Assembly: GCA_963823845.1 (NCBI GenBank) | Contig: CAWGND010000016.1 | Location: 310,001 to 374,000 of the forward strand | DNA: 64,000 nt | From: Alloacidobacterium sp963823845 | GTDB taxonomy: Bacteria; Acidobacteriota; Terriglobia; Terriglobales; Acidobacteriaceae | Reading direction: 5' to 3' | Shown here: positions 8,283 through 18,305 of the stretch, in pieces | How positions within the stretch are numbered: position 1 is the stretch's first letter | Layout of the letters: every line of letters begins with the position of its first letter | The notes under the pieces: model-generated | The model's input: only the letters and a program-made list of their open reading frames with translations | What the model was told of the DNA's origin: nothing | Databases searched by the model: none | Program-made: the position numbers and the translations under genes

Positions 8283-8919
8283 ATGTTGTAGAGCAACCAC
8301 TCGAAATGAAAAACCTGTATGCATTTCAGCAGCAGCCTCCAATAGCCATCTCCAAAGTCGGAGATATGGAATTGTAATCCCTCTAGAACGCTGCGATTCC
8401 TGCGATAAACCAAAAGGACGCACAGCCGCCGATGGCATAGGGGGCGATTCGCCAGGACCAGTGAGGCAAGCGAGACAGCCACCGTCGATGTTCCATTCGA
8501 CAACGCGCAACGATGACCCCATACCCTTGACATCGGTTCGAATGTCCATAAGGCGCAGGGCCACATTTTCAGAATTAGAGTTCTGTGGGACAGGCTGTCA
8601 CTGGTAGCTTCGTCGGGAAAACTATTCGGGCTGACTTGTATTCTCTGAGCCGCGCAGCACGCCATGAACCTAAACTCTCAATAACTGCCACGGGACCATT
8701 GTCGGGCAGTGATTCATCTCGACCAGCGTGAACATACTTTGTTTCCTGGCGTTCGTCACTCACTGTGCAATAGGCAAGTTGACAGCCGGCTGCTGAAGTA
8801 TGAAAGTATCTGCACCCGAGGGAAGAGAATTCTGGCCGATTGCAGTCACCTCCAGAACCCGCCTAAAGCAGAGTCATGCGCTTTCTTATTCTCTGGAGCA
8901 CGAAGCGAAGGAGAAAGCT
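8283..8919. other. Intergenic stretch with no recognisable gene
   Basis: About 640 bases between the DUF481 remnant and the glucosidase-like gene. The open frames here are short, overlap on both strands and show no protein-family character. It presumably contains the promoter of the downstream gene, but I see no convincing -35/-10 pair. Confidence 0.5.
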
Positions 8920-11719
8920 ATGTCCGGTGAAGAGCAGAGACGTTCCTCACTCTCGTATGTGGAGGTTACTGAACAGAAACGTCTCAATAACGCTCGTGAA
9001 CAGGGGATTCCGTGGAAGAAGTGGGGGCCGTACCTCAGCGAGCGGCAGTGGGGCACGGTGCGCGAGGACTATAGTGCCGACGGCAACGCCTGGGGCTATT
9101 TCACCCACGATCAGTCCAGATCACGCGCTTACCGCTGGGGTGAGGATGGTCTCGCCGGGATCTCTGACGACCGACAGCGGCTCTGCTTCGCGTTGGCTCT
9201 CTGGAACGGTCGCGACCCCATTCTGAAAGAGCGCCTGTTCGGCCTTACGAACAGCGAAGGCAACCACGGCGAAGACGTCAAGGAATACTACTTCTATCTC
9301 GACAGTACACCTACGCACTCGTACATGAAGTACCTGTACAAGTACCCGCAGGCCGAATATCCCTATCGCGATCTGGTGGAGACCAACAAGCGGCGCTCGC
9401 GAGAGGAGCTTGAATACGAGCTTCTCGACACTGCCGTTTTCGATGACGATCGCTATTTCGATGTCTTTGTGGAATATGCCAAGGCTGATCCGGAAGACAT
9501 GCTGATCCGAATCTCGGCGCACAATCGAGGTCCGGAAGCAGCCCAGCTCCATGTGCTGCCGACGCTGTGGTTTCGAAATACCTGGTCATGGGAGGATGGA
9601 GAACCGAAGCCCGTTATGGTCCAGATCGCCGAAAATAAGATTCGCGCTTCTCATCCGCAGCTTGGCGATTACACATTACAGTGCGAGGGCGTGGCAGAAC
9701 TGCTTTTCACCGAAAATGAATCGAATGCCAGCCGGCTTTGGGGACAGCCCAATCCTTCGCCATACGTCAAAGACGCATTCCACAAATATGTCATCTCCGG
9801 CGCGACTGACGCTGTCAATCCGTCGAAAACCGGCACCAAAGCTGCCGCTCATTATGTGCTGGACTGTTCCCGCAGGAGGAAGCAAGGCTGTGCGTTTGCG
9901 GCTGAGTGCGAACCCGGCGGCCGACGCATTCGATACCTTTGATCAGATATTCGACAGCCGTCTTGCGGATGCCAACGAGTTTTATGACCGCATCACACCG
10001 AAGGAGTTGAGCGAAGACGAACGCCGCGTCCATCGGCAGGCGCTGGCGGGGATGATGTGGTCCAAGCAGTATTACTATTTCGATCTGGATCAATGGCTGA
10101 GCGAGCATAATGCTCATCCTTCGGCGAGGTCTGGAAGGGAACGCTGCCGCAACTCCGACTGGTTCCACATGCTGAACAGCGACATCATCTCGATGCCGGA
10201 CAAGTGGGAGTTTCCCTGGTACGCAGCGTGGGACCTGGCCTTTCATACCCTTTCACTTTCGCTGGTAGACTTCGACTTTGCCAAAGAGCAACTCCTGCTC
10301 ATGCTGAGAAACCTATATATCCACCCTAATGGGCAGATCCCCGCCTATGAATGGAACTTCGGCGACGTAAACCCGCCCGTGCATGCATGGGCGACCTTGT
10401 TTCTCCACCGGATTGAGTCGGATCTGGGCCGGGCCGACCTGCGTTTTCTTGAACGCTCCTTCCAGGGACTGATGCTGAATTTCAGCTGGTGGGTCAATCG
10501 CAAGGATCCGGAGGGACGGAACGTGTTTGCGGGCGGCTTCCTTGGACTTGACAATATCGGAGCCTTCGATCGCAGCGCGGAACTCCCGACCGGTGGGCAC
10601 CTGGATCAGGCCGATGGCACTGCATGGATGGCATTCTACTGTCTGTGCATGTTGGAGATTGCTCTCATTCTCACCGACTACGACTCGATGTATGAAGAGA
10701 TTGCCTCCCGATTCCTTGAGCAATTCGCCTGGATCACCTATGCGATGGATCGCATCGGCGTAAACCACGACGAAATGTGGGATACGGCTGACGGCTTCTT
10801 CTACGATCTGCTGCATCTCCCGAATGGCGATACCATGCGTTTGAAGATGCGCTCGATGGTGGGATTGCTCCCGCTTTGTGCCGCGGCTGTGTTCGAGCGA
10901 GACGCTGTTGACCGCCATCCCCGTTTTCGGGAACTGATGGAGTTATTCCGTAAGAGGCATCCGGAGGTTGTGAAAAAGATCGCTACAGCCGATGACCCAA
11001 CCATAGGCGGCTTCGAGGGGCGCAGGTTGACGTCGGTCTGCAATAAGGAGAAACTGCAGCGCATCCTGGCTTATATGCTCGACGAGAACGAGTTTCTCAG
11101 CCCATACGGGATACGCTCGCTGTCGAAATATCACCTCAATCATCCTTTCGTGCTTCACCTCGGCGGCCAGGAGTACAAAGTTCAGTATCTTCCTGCGGAG
11201 TCGGACACCGGCATGTTCGGCGGCAACTCCAATTGGCGCGGGCCAATATGGATGCCGGTGAACGTCTTGTTGATACGCGGACTGTTGGCGATGTATGTGT
11301 TCTACGGTGACGACTTCAAGGTCGAATGTCCGACCGGTTCAGGAAACTATATGACGCTATTTGAAGTGGCGAGAGAACTTGGGCGCCGCTTGTCGAGAAT
11401 CTTTCTGCGCGATGCCAACGGTAGACGTCCGGTTTATGGAGGAACGAAGAAGTTCCAGGACGATCCTCACTGGCGGGATTACATTCTGTTCTACGAGTAC
11501 TTCCACGGCGACAGCGGCGCCGGATTGGGGGCCAGCCACCAGACCGGGTGGACTGGGCTTATCGCTCGAAGTCTTGATCTCTTCGCACGGTTAAAGCCGG
11601 AAGATGCACTCCGGGCCCCCAAGACAATGATGTCCGAGATGACTCGACAGCAAGTTGCAGGGCAGGGACAGGAAAAGAACACAGCGCCGCCAGACTCGAA
11701 AGATGTTTCTACAGGCTGA
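8920..11719 (+). pseudogene. GH63/MGH1-like glucosidase with one frameshift
   Basis: Two overlapping frames make a protein of about 930 residues resembling cytosolic MGH1-like/GH63 alpha-glucosidase family proteins. The first part runs from the ATG at 8920 (site GGAGAAAG) with QGIPWKKWGPYLSERQWG. The second contains MPDKWEFPWYAAWDLAFH, WNFGDVNPPVHAWA, MFGGNSNWRGPIWMPVN and SHQTGWTGLIARSLD, all characteristic of the (alpha/alpha)6 catalytic half. The frame changes at about 9865: one extra T in GACTGTTCCC; removing it restores YVLDVPAGGSKAVRLRL. Everything else is well conserved, so the break is recent or a sequencing error. If real, the catalytic half lacks its own start site. Confidence 0.8.
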
Positions 11720-11898
11720 TTCTGCGAGCGGTCTATCTGGATCTGCCCACTCATGAAACCCGTGAACCCGCGGAAGTGTTCTGGCAATTCCCGCTATAAC
11801 GAATTTAGGCGCCATTGCTGTGACTGACCTTTATGATTGAGGTTTGGTCAGCATTGTTTGAGCCACTGGCCTCCACCCAAGAGAGGCCATCCTCGGAT

Positions 11899-11950
11899 CG
11901 GCCGAGGGTTCTACTCGCCGACGACCATAGCGCTATGCTCGAACGCGGAG
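11899..11950 (+). pseudogene. Fragment of a response-regulator receiver domain
   Basis: The frame reads RPRVLLADDHSAMLER, the first beta strand and acidic pair of a NarL/FixJ-type receiver domain, then diverges. Nothing of the phospho-acceptor Asp or an output domain follows. The rest of the 11720-12007 gap contains no gene. Confidence 0.45.
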
Positions 11951-12007
11951 ATCCTTTTTGCGTTCGTCCAGCCAATCATCGATTCGAGACGATCCGCTCT
12001 TGCCTCC

Positions 12008-12325
12008 TTAGGAGGTTGAGAGCTTGAGACCGACAATGCCGGCGAGTATGAGCGCAACGCTGATGATCCGAGCCGCGCTCACAGGCTCTCCAAGCAGCAC
12101 GATTCCCAGTATTACGGTACCAACAGATCCTACCCCGACCCAAACACTGTAAGCCGTGCCAACTGGAAGCGTCTTCATGGCGACGCCTAATAGTCCAAGG
12201 CTGATGATCATCGACAGAATCGTCCAGACCGTGGGCCACAATCGGGTGAAGCCTTCCGTGTATTTCAGCCCGATGGCCCATCCAATCTCAAACAACCCTG
12301 CAACAACGAGAATAGCCCAGCTCAT
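12008..12325 (-). CDS. gdx: SMR-family exporter, Gdx/SugE type
   Basis: A 105-residue, four-helix small multidrug resistance protein. The start MSWAILVVAGLFEIGWAIGL carries the essential membrane Glu near residue 13, followed by KYTEGFTRLWP, typical of the SugE/Gdx branch rather than EmrE. GTAYSVWVGVGSVGTV gives the conserved helix-3 signature. Gdx members export guanidinium or quaternary ammonium compounds in exchange for protons, as dual-topology dimers in the inner membrane. The ATG at 12325 follows an AGGAGAAGGG site. I looked for a guanidine riboswitch upstream and saw none. Confidence 0.88.
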   Translation of the reverse strand: MSWAILVVAGLFEIGWAIGLKYTEGFTRLWPTVWTILSMIISLGLLGVAMKTLPVGTAYSVWVGVGSVGTVILGIVLLGEPVSAARIISVALILAGIVGLKLSTS

Positions 12326-12814
12326 CCCTTCTCCTTTCTCCTGACGACAATGGGACAAGATGCCTCTTCCGCTTCAAGGCTCTTGTCGAATTCTATTCCC
12401 GCTGACTGGGTTTGACCCTTGGTAGATGGTGGCGTGGTATTGCTCCTTGCATCTCCATCTCGCGCATTGGATCCTTTTTCGACAGCTATATTCGGAATGA
12501 GCGATTTTCCTCGGAAGCGGGCTTTGACGGTCATCCAGTTAGCAATTATGGGAGGGGGGATTCAGCCCAATCTTTCGCGGTCGACTAAGAAAACTGCTAG
12601 TTGACCCCGCGAAGCGCGGCATATATATATATTCAGCGTCACAAATAAATGGCCTCCAAACCGGATGAACTCCCCGTCGAAGTATCACCGATCGAGGGTG
12701 TGCAAACTTTTGGAGAGAGGTGGCGACATGAAGGGACACATATTCTGATTTCCTTCGTTGGCCGACTGATGGCCTCGTTGGGATGCTCTGTGCAGCTTGC
12801 GGAAGGAGAGTCTG
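12326..12814. other. Intergenic stretch with no recognisable gene
   Basis: About 490 bases. It includes an alternating AT tract (ATATATATAT near 12621-12631) and a 60-codon open frame from 12649 without family character that overlaps the next gene. Promoters for the flanking divergent genes should lie here, but none can be set with confidence. Confidence 0.45.
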
Positions 12815-13513
12815 ATGAATTGGAACAGTAAACGCATGATGATCATTGGCGCAGTAGCTCTTGTCGCTGCCGTCCCGGCACTTCCCCAGAATCCTGAGCT
12901 TCAGGAAAAGCTAGCCGCTGTAAAACAGTCCATGGCGGAGAATAAGCAGAAGCTCCGGCAGTATCAGTGGGTCGAAACAACGCAGCTCACTTTGAAGGGT
13001 GACGCCAAGCCTCCGACCAAGAATAGTTGCCTGTACGGCCCGGATGGACAAGTTCAGAAAACTCCGATCGGTCCTCCTCCGGAACAGCCGAGCGGTGGAC
13101 GGATGAAGCAAAAAATCATCGCGAAAAAAACGGGGGAAATGAAAGATTACATGCAAGACGTGAAGGCTGTCCTTAACATGTACGTGCCGCCCGACCCTCA
13201 GAAAATGCAGGCAGCCTACCAGGCGGGCAAGCTCTCCTTGAACCCTGTACCCGGCGCGGTGAACTTGGTCTTCACTGATTATGCCCAGCCCGGCGATAAG
13301 ATGACCCTCACGTTTGACACTGCCGCCAAAAAAATCACGGCTCTGAACATCAATACATACATGGGGCAGGAAAAAGACGCCGTGACATTGCAAGTGCAGA
13401 TGGGCAGTCTTCCCGACGGCACCAACTATGTCCGGCAGACAGTGCTTAACGCAACCGCAAAACAACTAGTCGTCACAACCACAAATTCGAATTACCAAAA
13501 GCTTGGTGGGTAA
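12815..13513 (+). CDS. Secreted hypothetical protein
   Basis: A 232-residue protein with a hydrophobic leader (MMIIGAVALVAAVPALPQ), implying export. A helical region rich in Lys/Gln (about 25-55) is followed by YQWVETTQLTLKGDAKPP and a C-terminal half rich in beta strands (MTLTFDTAAKKITALNINTY). Comparable short secreted proteins are common in Acidobacteriota without assigned function. The ATG at 12815 is chosen because GGAAGGAGAG lies at the right distance. It appears intact and stands alone. Function unknown. Confidence 0.75.
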   Translation: MNWNSKRMMIIGAVALVAAVPALPQNPELQEKLAAVKQSMAENKQKLRQYQWVETTQLTLKGDAKPPTKNSCLYGPDGQVQKTPIGPPPEQPSGGRMKQKIIAKKTGEMKDYMQDVKAVLNMYVPPDPQKMQAAYQAGKLSLNPVPGAVNLVFTDYAQPGDKMTLTFDTAAKKITALNINTYMGQEKDAVTLQVQMGSLPDGTNYVRQTVLNATAKQLVVTTTNSNYQKLGG

Positions 13514-13919
13514 TAAAGAGATAGGAAACACCAGGTCGACAGCGACGTTGGTCAATGACAGCGAGTTCGCTGGCGCTGTCAAGCTTCACCCGGTCGGAAG
13601 ATCCACTGATTCGCACCCAAGACCCAGCAACAAGCATTTTCGTGATACCGCAGGCGAATGGAGGTCCGCCGATCGAGGTAATAGGATTTTCAACCTTCGT
13701 TCCGACCAAAGCCGCTGCGTACCTTTTGCTGCCGAGCATCACGGCCATCAAATTGAACAATCTCAGTGAGACAATCGCGCAACTCGTTTCCGAACTCACT
13801 GCTGGGACAGGGAACGCAATGTAGCAGGCCTTAGCTTTCTCGGACGACCTTGCACGGATCCTTGTCATCACGGAGTCGAACAAAGCTGGCTTGCCGTAGT
13901 ATGTCACCGCTCGGTAACG
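13514..13919. other. Unassigned stretch upstream of an IS30 remnant
   Basis: About 400 bases with open frames on both strands that I cannot rank. The plus frame 13555-13824 (89 codons) contains a protein-like segment (IFVIPQANGGPPIEVIGFS); the minus frame 13473-13994 overlaps it. Neither has a convincing start site or a family I recognise. It may be a fragment of an inactivated gene. Confidence 0.3.
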
Positions 13920-14333
13920 CATTCGCGTTTCACCATGCTGGTGAAAGTACCCAGCAAAGACACAACGACGGTCGTCGCCGCGCTGAGCAAGCACGTGCGT
14001 AAACTGCCCGCGACCCTACGGCGCTCGTTGACGTGGGACAGGGGGCACGAGATGGCTAAACACAAGAGCTTCACCGTGGACACGAATGTGAAAGTGTACT
14101 TCTGCGATCCGCAGAGCCCCTGGCAGCGCGGCATCAATGAAAATACAAACGGCCTGCTAAGACAGTACTTCCCTAAGAAAACCGACTTGTCCGGTTACAC
14201 TCAAGCCGATCTCAACAAGGTCGCTCTGCGCCTCAATCAACGCCCGCGACAAACTTTGGGCTTTGAAACTCCCGCGAGTAAACTGCAAGCCAGTGTTGCA
14301 TCGATCGGTTGAGCCCGCCTGACTTTTCAGGCA
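13920..14333 (+). mobile_element. IS30-family remnant, copy 1 (3' part)
   Basis: The 13935-14312 frame encodes the C-terminal 125 residues of an IS30-type DDE transposase. It has the DRGHEM segment holding the second catalytic Asp, then YFCDPQSPWQRG and NENTNGLLRQYFPK with the catalytic Glu, then LNQRPRQTLGF. The N-terminal helix-turn-helix and first catalytic Asp are missing, so it is inactive. It is almost identical to the longer remnant at 41623-42330 on the opposite strand. Shared sequence ends at CAGGCAC (14333), probably the element's right end. Confidence 0.88.
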
Positions 14334-14374
14334 CGGCAGGCGCGTTGGTAAAACAGAAGCGCGTTTGATAGGGA

Positions 14375-14749
14375 CTAATCCGGTAAGCGGCTGATGTGAT
14401 AGCCGCACAGCTTATGAGTTTCAGGGCCGAGATAAGAAAGAAGAAGTTTCCTCTCTCGGACTCCTGGAAGCCATTCGCCGATCTCGATCCCTATCAGATC
14501 AGCCAGTCGCGCATCGCTCCTGCTTGCGGCTGCAGCAGCCTCCACAAATTCGCCTGCTTTTGCAAGGCTGGCCACGTCACGTGCTTCAAGGCAGGTCTCA
14601 AGCCATGGGTTGAGAACGCAACCGATGGCTACGTACGGCAATGGATCATCATCGTCCATGTACGCGCTACACTCGGAGCGAAGAGATGGAAACCAGTCGA
14701 GCATCTCTTTTACGAATGTCTCATAGGTCACGCTTACCTCTCCGGTCAT
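14375..14749 (-). CDS. Small acidic hypothetical protein (DUF7674-like)
   Basis: A 124-residue acidic protein. It starts with TYETFVKEMLDWFPSLRS, then DDDDPLPYVAIGCVLNPWLE and AKAGEFVEAAAAASRSDARL, and ends LPGVRERKLLLSYLGPETH. The W-F-P-x-L start, the central Y-V-x-x-G and the late F-V-E helix resemble a family of stand-alone proteins often annotated DUF7674, some of which sit near toxin or immunity genes. That link is tentative and no toxin is adjacent. Appears intact; it faces the IS30 remnant. Confidence 0.6.
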   Translation of the reverse strand: MTGEVSVTYETFVKEMLDWFPSLRSECSAYMDDDDPLPYVAIGCVLNPWLETCLEARDVASLAKAGEFVEAAAAASRSDARLADLIGIEIGEWLPGVRERKLLLSYLGPETHKLCGYHISRLPD

Positions 14750-14802
14750 CCACTTCTATGCTCGCCAGTGTCTCACGGACCGTGCGTCAGTCCCGATATG
14801 TC

Positions 14803-14884
14803 CTAGTGCTGTATCCGAAGCGCCCTGCTCTGAGAGCATGCAACTGCTCACTGCCGTCGCGGGGCGCTCCAGATACAGCACTAG
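14803..14884. repeat. Palindromic interspersed repeat, copy 1
   Basis: An 82-base element whose ends are inverted repeats: CTAGTGCTGTATC at the left pairs with GATACAGCACTAG at the right, and AGCGCCC pairs with GGGCGCT inside. The centre contains TGAGAGCATGCAACTGC. A nearly identical copy lacking the first bases lies at 38773-38850. Size and symmetry are those of a REP-like or MITE-like element. Confidence 0.85.
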
Positions 14885-15122
14885 GACTTTGCAGGACCTA
14901 TCCGACTTCGATGAGTGACTTGGCGATTTGGCGCTCGTCGAGAACAAGACCTCCCGTGATGAGGCGATCTCTGAACCAATCCTCGTTTGTCGCTCACTAT
15001 CCGCTGAAACGACGAATATAGCTGACGCGGTGCCGATAGGTACGCGTGACCGCGCACGAGAGCAAGGCTCTATCGAGACAACGTGAGCTTCAAGCGCCCT
15101 GGGTATGGGAGACGTCCGTCGG

Positions 15123-16859
15123 TCATTGTGCGGTGAACGCGCAGCGCTCAACCAGGGCGGCGAAACGGGAATCGGTTCGAAATTTGTCCCATTTCGGATC
15201 CACGTTAAGGAGCACGAGGTGCACATCGTGAACGTCCAAGGCGTGGTCCAGACAGTCTAGCGCTGTTTCTACCTGCCCAAGGCCAGCGTGCACCAACGCC
15301 TTCGAGTACGGCGGTACATAGCGTTCCTGCGAAACCACTTCCAGCGTACTCAGGACTTCACGCGCCTCAGCGATGCGCCCAACTTTCGCAAGTATGTAGC
15401 CACGCAGCCCGATGACCTTGCTGTTTGCACTGTTTACGGCCGCTTTCTGAAGTGCGTCCAGAGCCATATCGGTGTTACCCAGCTGCTCATACGCGAGAGC
15501 GCGCTGGTAATAACCGACCCAGAATTCGGGATTGAGAACATTCGCCCGACTCGCAAGTTCGAGCGCCGATGGGAAGTCCCGCGCGTTGAAAGCAACCTGG
15601 GCAGAGAGTGCGCAGTGGGTAGCGTCGAGAGGGTCCAGTTCTCTCGCGCGGCGCGCAGCGGCGAGACCCTCCCGGTGCCGGCCCATATGAGACAAGGCGA
15701 TTCCGAGCATGCGATGCCCCAGCGAATAGCTGGGGTCCAGTGCCGTGGCTTTTTCGAGGGCCCGTTCCGCTGCCGGCCATTCCCAATCTAACCAGAATTT
15801 CATAAGCGCAAATGATGTATGGGTGGCAGCGAGATCGGGGCCCGTGCTGACGGCGTGCGCAGCGGCTCCGCGGGCTCTCTCCCAGACCTGCTGCGGCGGT
15901 GCATCACCATTGATGGGGCTTGCGGCAAGCGCATCCGCAAGTCCGGACCAGGCGAGAGCATATTTCGGGTCCAGCTCAGTCGCACGCGTGTACAGCTCAA
16001 GGGATTTTCGTGTCGTCGACGGGGAGAGCTGGTTCCAGAAATAACGCCCCCGAAGATAGAAATCGTAGGCTTCCTGATGGGACGTTTGGCGTTGCGCGAG
16101 CGCTCCTACGCGCTCAGGCGAGAGATGCAGCCGCACCTCCAGTGCAATCGCGGTGCTCAGTTGACGTTGAAAGGCCAGCACGCTAGCCGGCTCACTGTCA
16201 TACGATTCCCCCCAGATTTGAACCTGCTCCCTCGCGCGGATCAGCTTCGAGGTGATGCGTAACCGCGCGTCTTCTGCGCGAACGGAGCTCTCCACCAGGA
16301 ATGCGGCTCCAAGTTCACGTCCGATATCGGAAAGCGATTTTGTCGTTCGCTTGTAGGCCATCATGGTGGTCCGCCCAATCACGCTGATGTGTTTGGGCTC
16401 GATCTGGCCGAGAGCTGCGATCACCTCCTCCGTCAGCCCGTCGGCCAGGTACTCGAGATCGGAACCGGCACCGAAGCTTTCGAACGGCAACACGGCGAGG
16501 ATCACGTGTGAGGGGCCTGGTAACTCCGCCCCGAGGGTCTCGACCGACGCGGTGAAGCGGTAACCGCGCTTCGAGACAGTTTCGATGACATTGGACTCGT
16601 TGGGTCCGTCACGAAGAACCTTGCGCAGATGAGAGATCGCATGTGCGATCGCAACCTCTTCGACCATACTGTCCTTCCATACCCGCGTCAGGAACTCTTG
16701 TTTCTCGAGGAGGCGGCCTCCGCTTTCCACCAGCAGCAACAAGGTATCGAATAGTTTCGGAGTGAGCGGTACGGGAAGGCCGTGACGGAACAATCGCTTG
16801 TCCGTCGGAACGACACGGAAGTTTCCGAATCTGTAGGAAACGTGTTGCGATTCGCCCAT
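15123..16859 (-). CDS. Winged-helix DNA-binding protein with TPR repeats (CadC/OmpR-type)
   Basis: A 578-residue protein. An OmpR/PhoB-type winged helix occupies about residues 10-110 (LTPKLFDTLLLLVESGGRLL, then ISHLRKVLRDG and TVSKRGYRF). A middle TolB/adenylate-cyclase-associated-like domain (about 120-250) contains VLPFESFGAGSDLEYLADGL and SVIGRTTMMAY. Several TPR repeats fill the remainder. This architecture is abundant in Acidobacteriota and is thought to couple an intracellular signal to transcription; no transmembrane helix is evident. The ATG at 16859 is preferred because upstream residues are proline-rich and unconserved. Divergent from the secreted protein gene at 17016, which may be a target. 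Confidence 0.88.
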   Translation of the reverse strand: MGESQHVSYRFGNFRVVPTDKRLFRHGLPVPLTPKLFDTLLLLVESGGRLLEKQEFLTRVWKDSMVEEVAIAHAISHLRKVLRDGPNESNVIETVSKRGYRFTASVETLGAELPGPSHVILAVLPFESFGAGSDLEYLADGLTEEVIAALGQIEPKHISVIGRTTMMAYKRTTKSLSDIGRELGAAFLVESSVRAEDARLRITSKLIRAREQVQIWGESYDSEPASVLAFQRQLSTAIALEVRLHLSPERVGALAQRQTSHQEAYDFYLRGRYFWNQLSPSTTRKSLELYTRATELDPKYALAWSGLADALAASPINGDAPPQQVWERARGAAAHAVSTGPDLAATHTSFALMKFWLDWEWPAAERALEKATALDPSYSLGHRMLGIALSHMGRHREGLAAARRARELDPLDATHCALSAQVAFNARDFPSALELASRANVLNPEFWVGYYQRALAYEQLGNTDMALDALQKAAVNSANSKVIGLRGYILAKVGRIAEAREVLSTLEVVSQERYVPPYSKALVHAGLGQVETALDCLDHALDVHDVHLVLLNVDPKWDKFRTDSRFAALVERCAFTAQ

Positions 16860-17015
16860 GTTTCCCACCGGCGTGGGCGGCCAGTATAGCACCAGGTCAA
16901 AAATGAGTCAGAAAACTCAACAATTTCGCGAAGACTTTGGACGAATACCGGTGGAAGCATGGACATCGTCAATCGCCGAATTCGTACAGAAGCCGGTCGA
17001 CAGAAGGGACAAACC

Positions 17016-17543
17016 ATGAAAACAGGAAGAAGAAGCTTTGCAGCGGCCGTCGTGCCGCTAATCGCGCTCGTTGCCGTGCTGTTTGCGGCGAGTTCAACCG
17101 CCGTTGCGCAGTCTGAGGAATCCGGCTCTGCCAGAGGCCTCGAAGGGACATGGCCCGACGGCCTCGAAGGGACATGGAACGCGCAGCTCACGGTCAGCGA
17201 CTGTGACAATCCGAACACGGTGCTGAGGACCTTCCCAGCCAAATTTGCGTATGCCAAAGGGGGTACGCTCACCGTCACGACCGCAGGCCAACTCCCCTCG
17301 CTAAACACTCCCGGATTGGGTGTCTGGAAGCACATGTACGGCCGCACTTATAGTGCGGTGTCCGAGGCCTTCATTTTTAGCTCCGCCGGAGCCTGGACGT
17401 CGACGCAAAGGCTCACGCGCGTGATCGTGGTCAGTAGGGACGCGAAAGGGTATACGGATACGGTTGCGCTTGAAATCCTCGACACCAACGGAAAAGTGAT
17501 TGTAACGGGCTGTGCCACGAGCGTCGCGAGTCGCCTCGAATAA
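17016..17543 (+). CDS. Secreted hypothetical protein with internal 6-residue duplication
   Basis: A 175-residue protein with a clear signal peptide (basic start MKTGRRS, hydrophobic core, cleavage near AVAQ). The mature part begins with an acidic Ser-rich stretch, then GLEGTWPDGLEGTW: an imperfect tandem copy caused by an 18-base repeat (GGCCTCGAAGGGACATGG twice). The rest is beta-rich with two cysteines (DCDNPNT and TGCATS) that could form a disulphide. The ATG at 17016 follows AGAAGGG; an earlier ATG at 16959 would place the hydrophobic leader internally. Function unknown. Confidence 0.75.
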   Translation: MKTGRRSFAAAVVPLIALVAVLFAASSTAVAQSEESGSARGLEGTWPDGLEGTWNAQLTVSDCDNPNTVLRTFPAKFAYAKGGTLTVTTAGQLPSLNTPGLGVWKHMYGRTYSAVSEAFIFSSAGAWTSTQRLTRVIVVSRDAKGYTDTVALEILDTNGKVIVTGCATSVASRLE

Positions 17544-17589
17544 GTTGGTGGAAGATTGGTCAGGTGGAAGCCAATGAAATCAATGAAGG

Positions 17590-17614
17590 GGCGAGGTGGC
17601 TCGCCTCTTTTTTG
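17590..17614 (+). terminator. Rho-independent terminator
   Basis: GGCGAG (17590-17595), loop GTGG, CTCGCC (17600-17605), then TCTTTTTTG. The perfect stem and T-run 45 bases after the stop of the preceding gene make this a strong terminator call. Confidence 0.85.
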
Positions 17615-17763
17615 TTTCCACCAAGAGGACCGTTTAAGCCAAATCGTGTGGAAAGCGTGCGCATCACCAAGGGTTTAGGTCGGTTGACGGGCAATCCAGA
17701 AGTGATCCTGCTTAGGCGGCGGCCCAGTTCAAATCACCCAGCACGGCGGCTTTACTGCCTTTG

Positions 17764-18228
17764 AATGGCCACCGATCTCGAGAAGCGCTTCCCGGAGGAC
17801 ACTTCCGTTCGCTACAACTACGTGCCGGTCTTGCGTGCCCGTCTCGCACTCAACCACGGCGATGCCGCGAGAGCGATCGAGCAACTGAAAATCGCAGCTC
17901 CCTATGAAACAGGCACGCCGCGGAGCGCCATCAACGCTTTTTGAGGAGCCATGTATCCGGTCTATGTGCGGGTGAAGCCTGTCTTTCCGCGCATCAGGGC
18001 GCCGAAACTGCCGTTGAGTTCCAGAAAATTCTCAGCCATCGCGGAGTTGTGATCGGCGACCCCATCGGGGCCCTTGCCCACCTGCAACTCGGCAGAGCCT
18101 ACGCCCTCGTCGGTGATAACGATAGGGCCCGAGCTGCCTATCGGGGCTTCCTCGCTCTCTGGAAAGACGCTGATCCCGACATCCCAATCTTCAAGCAGGC
18201 CCAGGCAGAATACACGAAGCTAAATTGA
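17764..18228 (+). pseudogene. C-terminal tail of a kinase-associated TPR protein
   Basis: One frame from 17764 gives LEKRFPEDTSVRYNYVPVLR, then ARAIEQLKIAAPYETGTP and a TGA at about 17942. A shifted frame continues with GAETAVEFQKILSHRGVVIG, LGRAYALVGDNDRARAAYRG and ADPDIPIFKQAQAEYTKLN to 18228. In order these match the end of long acidobacterial Ser/Thr-kinase-TPR proteins. The kinase part and most repeats are missing and a frameshift lies near 17945. Confidence 0.7.
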
Positions 18229-18273
18229 GGAACGCTACTCCCATACGACAAAAGGCGCAGGAGAGACGTTTGT

Positions 18274-18290
18274 TGTAGTAGCATTGCCGG
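18274..18290 (+). promoter_or_regulatory. Candidate BlaI operator upstream of blaI-like gene
   Basis: TGTAGTAGCATTGCCGG ends about 15 bases before the blaI-like start. The same 16-base core recurs at 19694-19709, ahead of the amidohydrolase gene. BlaI/MecI proteins classically bind dyads built on TACTACA/TGTAGTA, which this box contains. Confidence 0.6.
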
Positions 18291-18305
18291 AATGAGAAGG
18301 AGATT

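Noticed and set aside
12326..12540. Guanidine riboswitch upstream of the Gdx-like exporter
   Set aside because: I saw neither a ykkC-type conserved core nor paired ACGR-loop hairpins in the leader.
14900..15020. Short repeat CGATGAGTGACTTGGCGATTTGGCG shared in part with 4206-4230
   Set aside because: Only about 25 bases match, with one mismatch. It may be a shared gene-fragment end, but it is too short to interpret.
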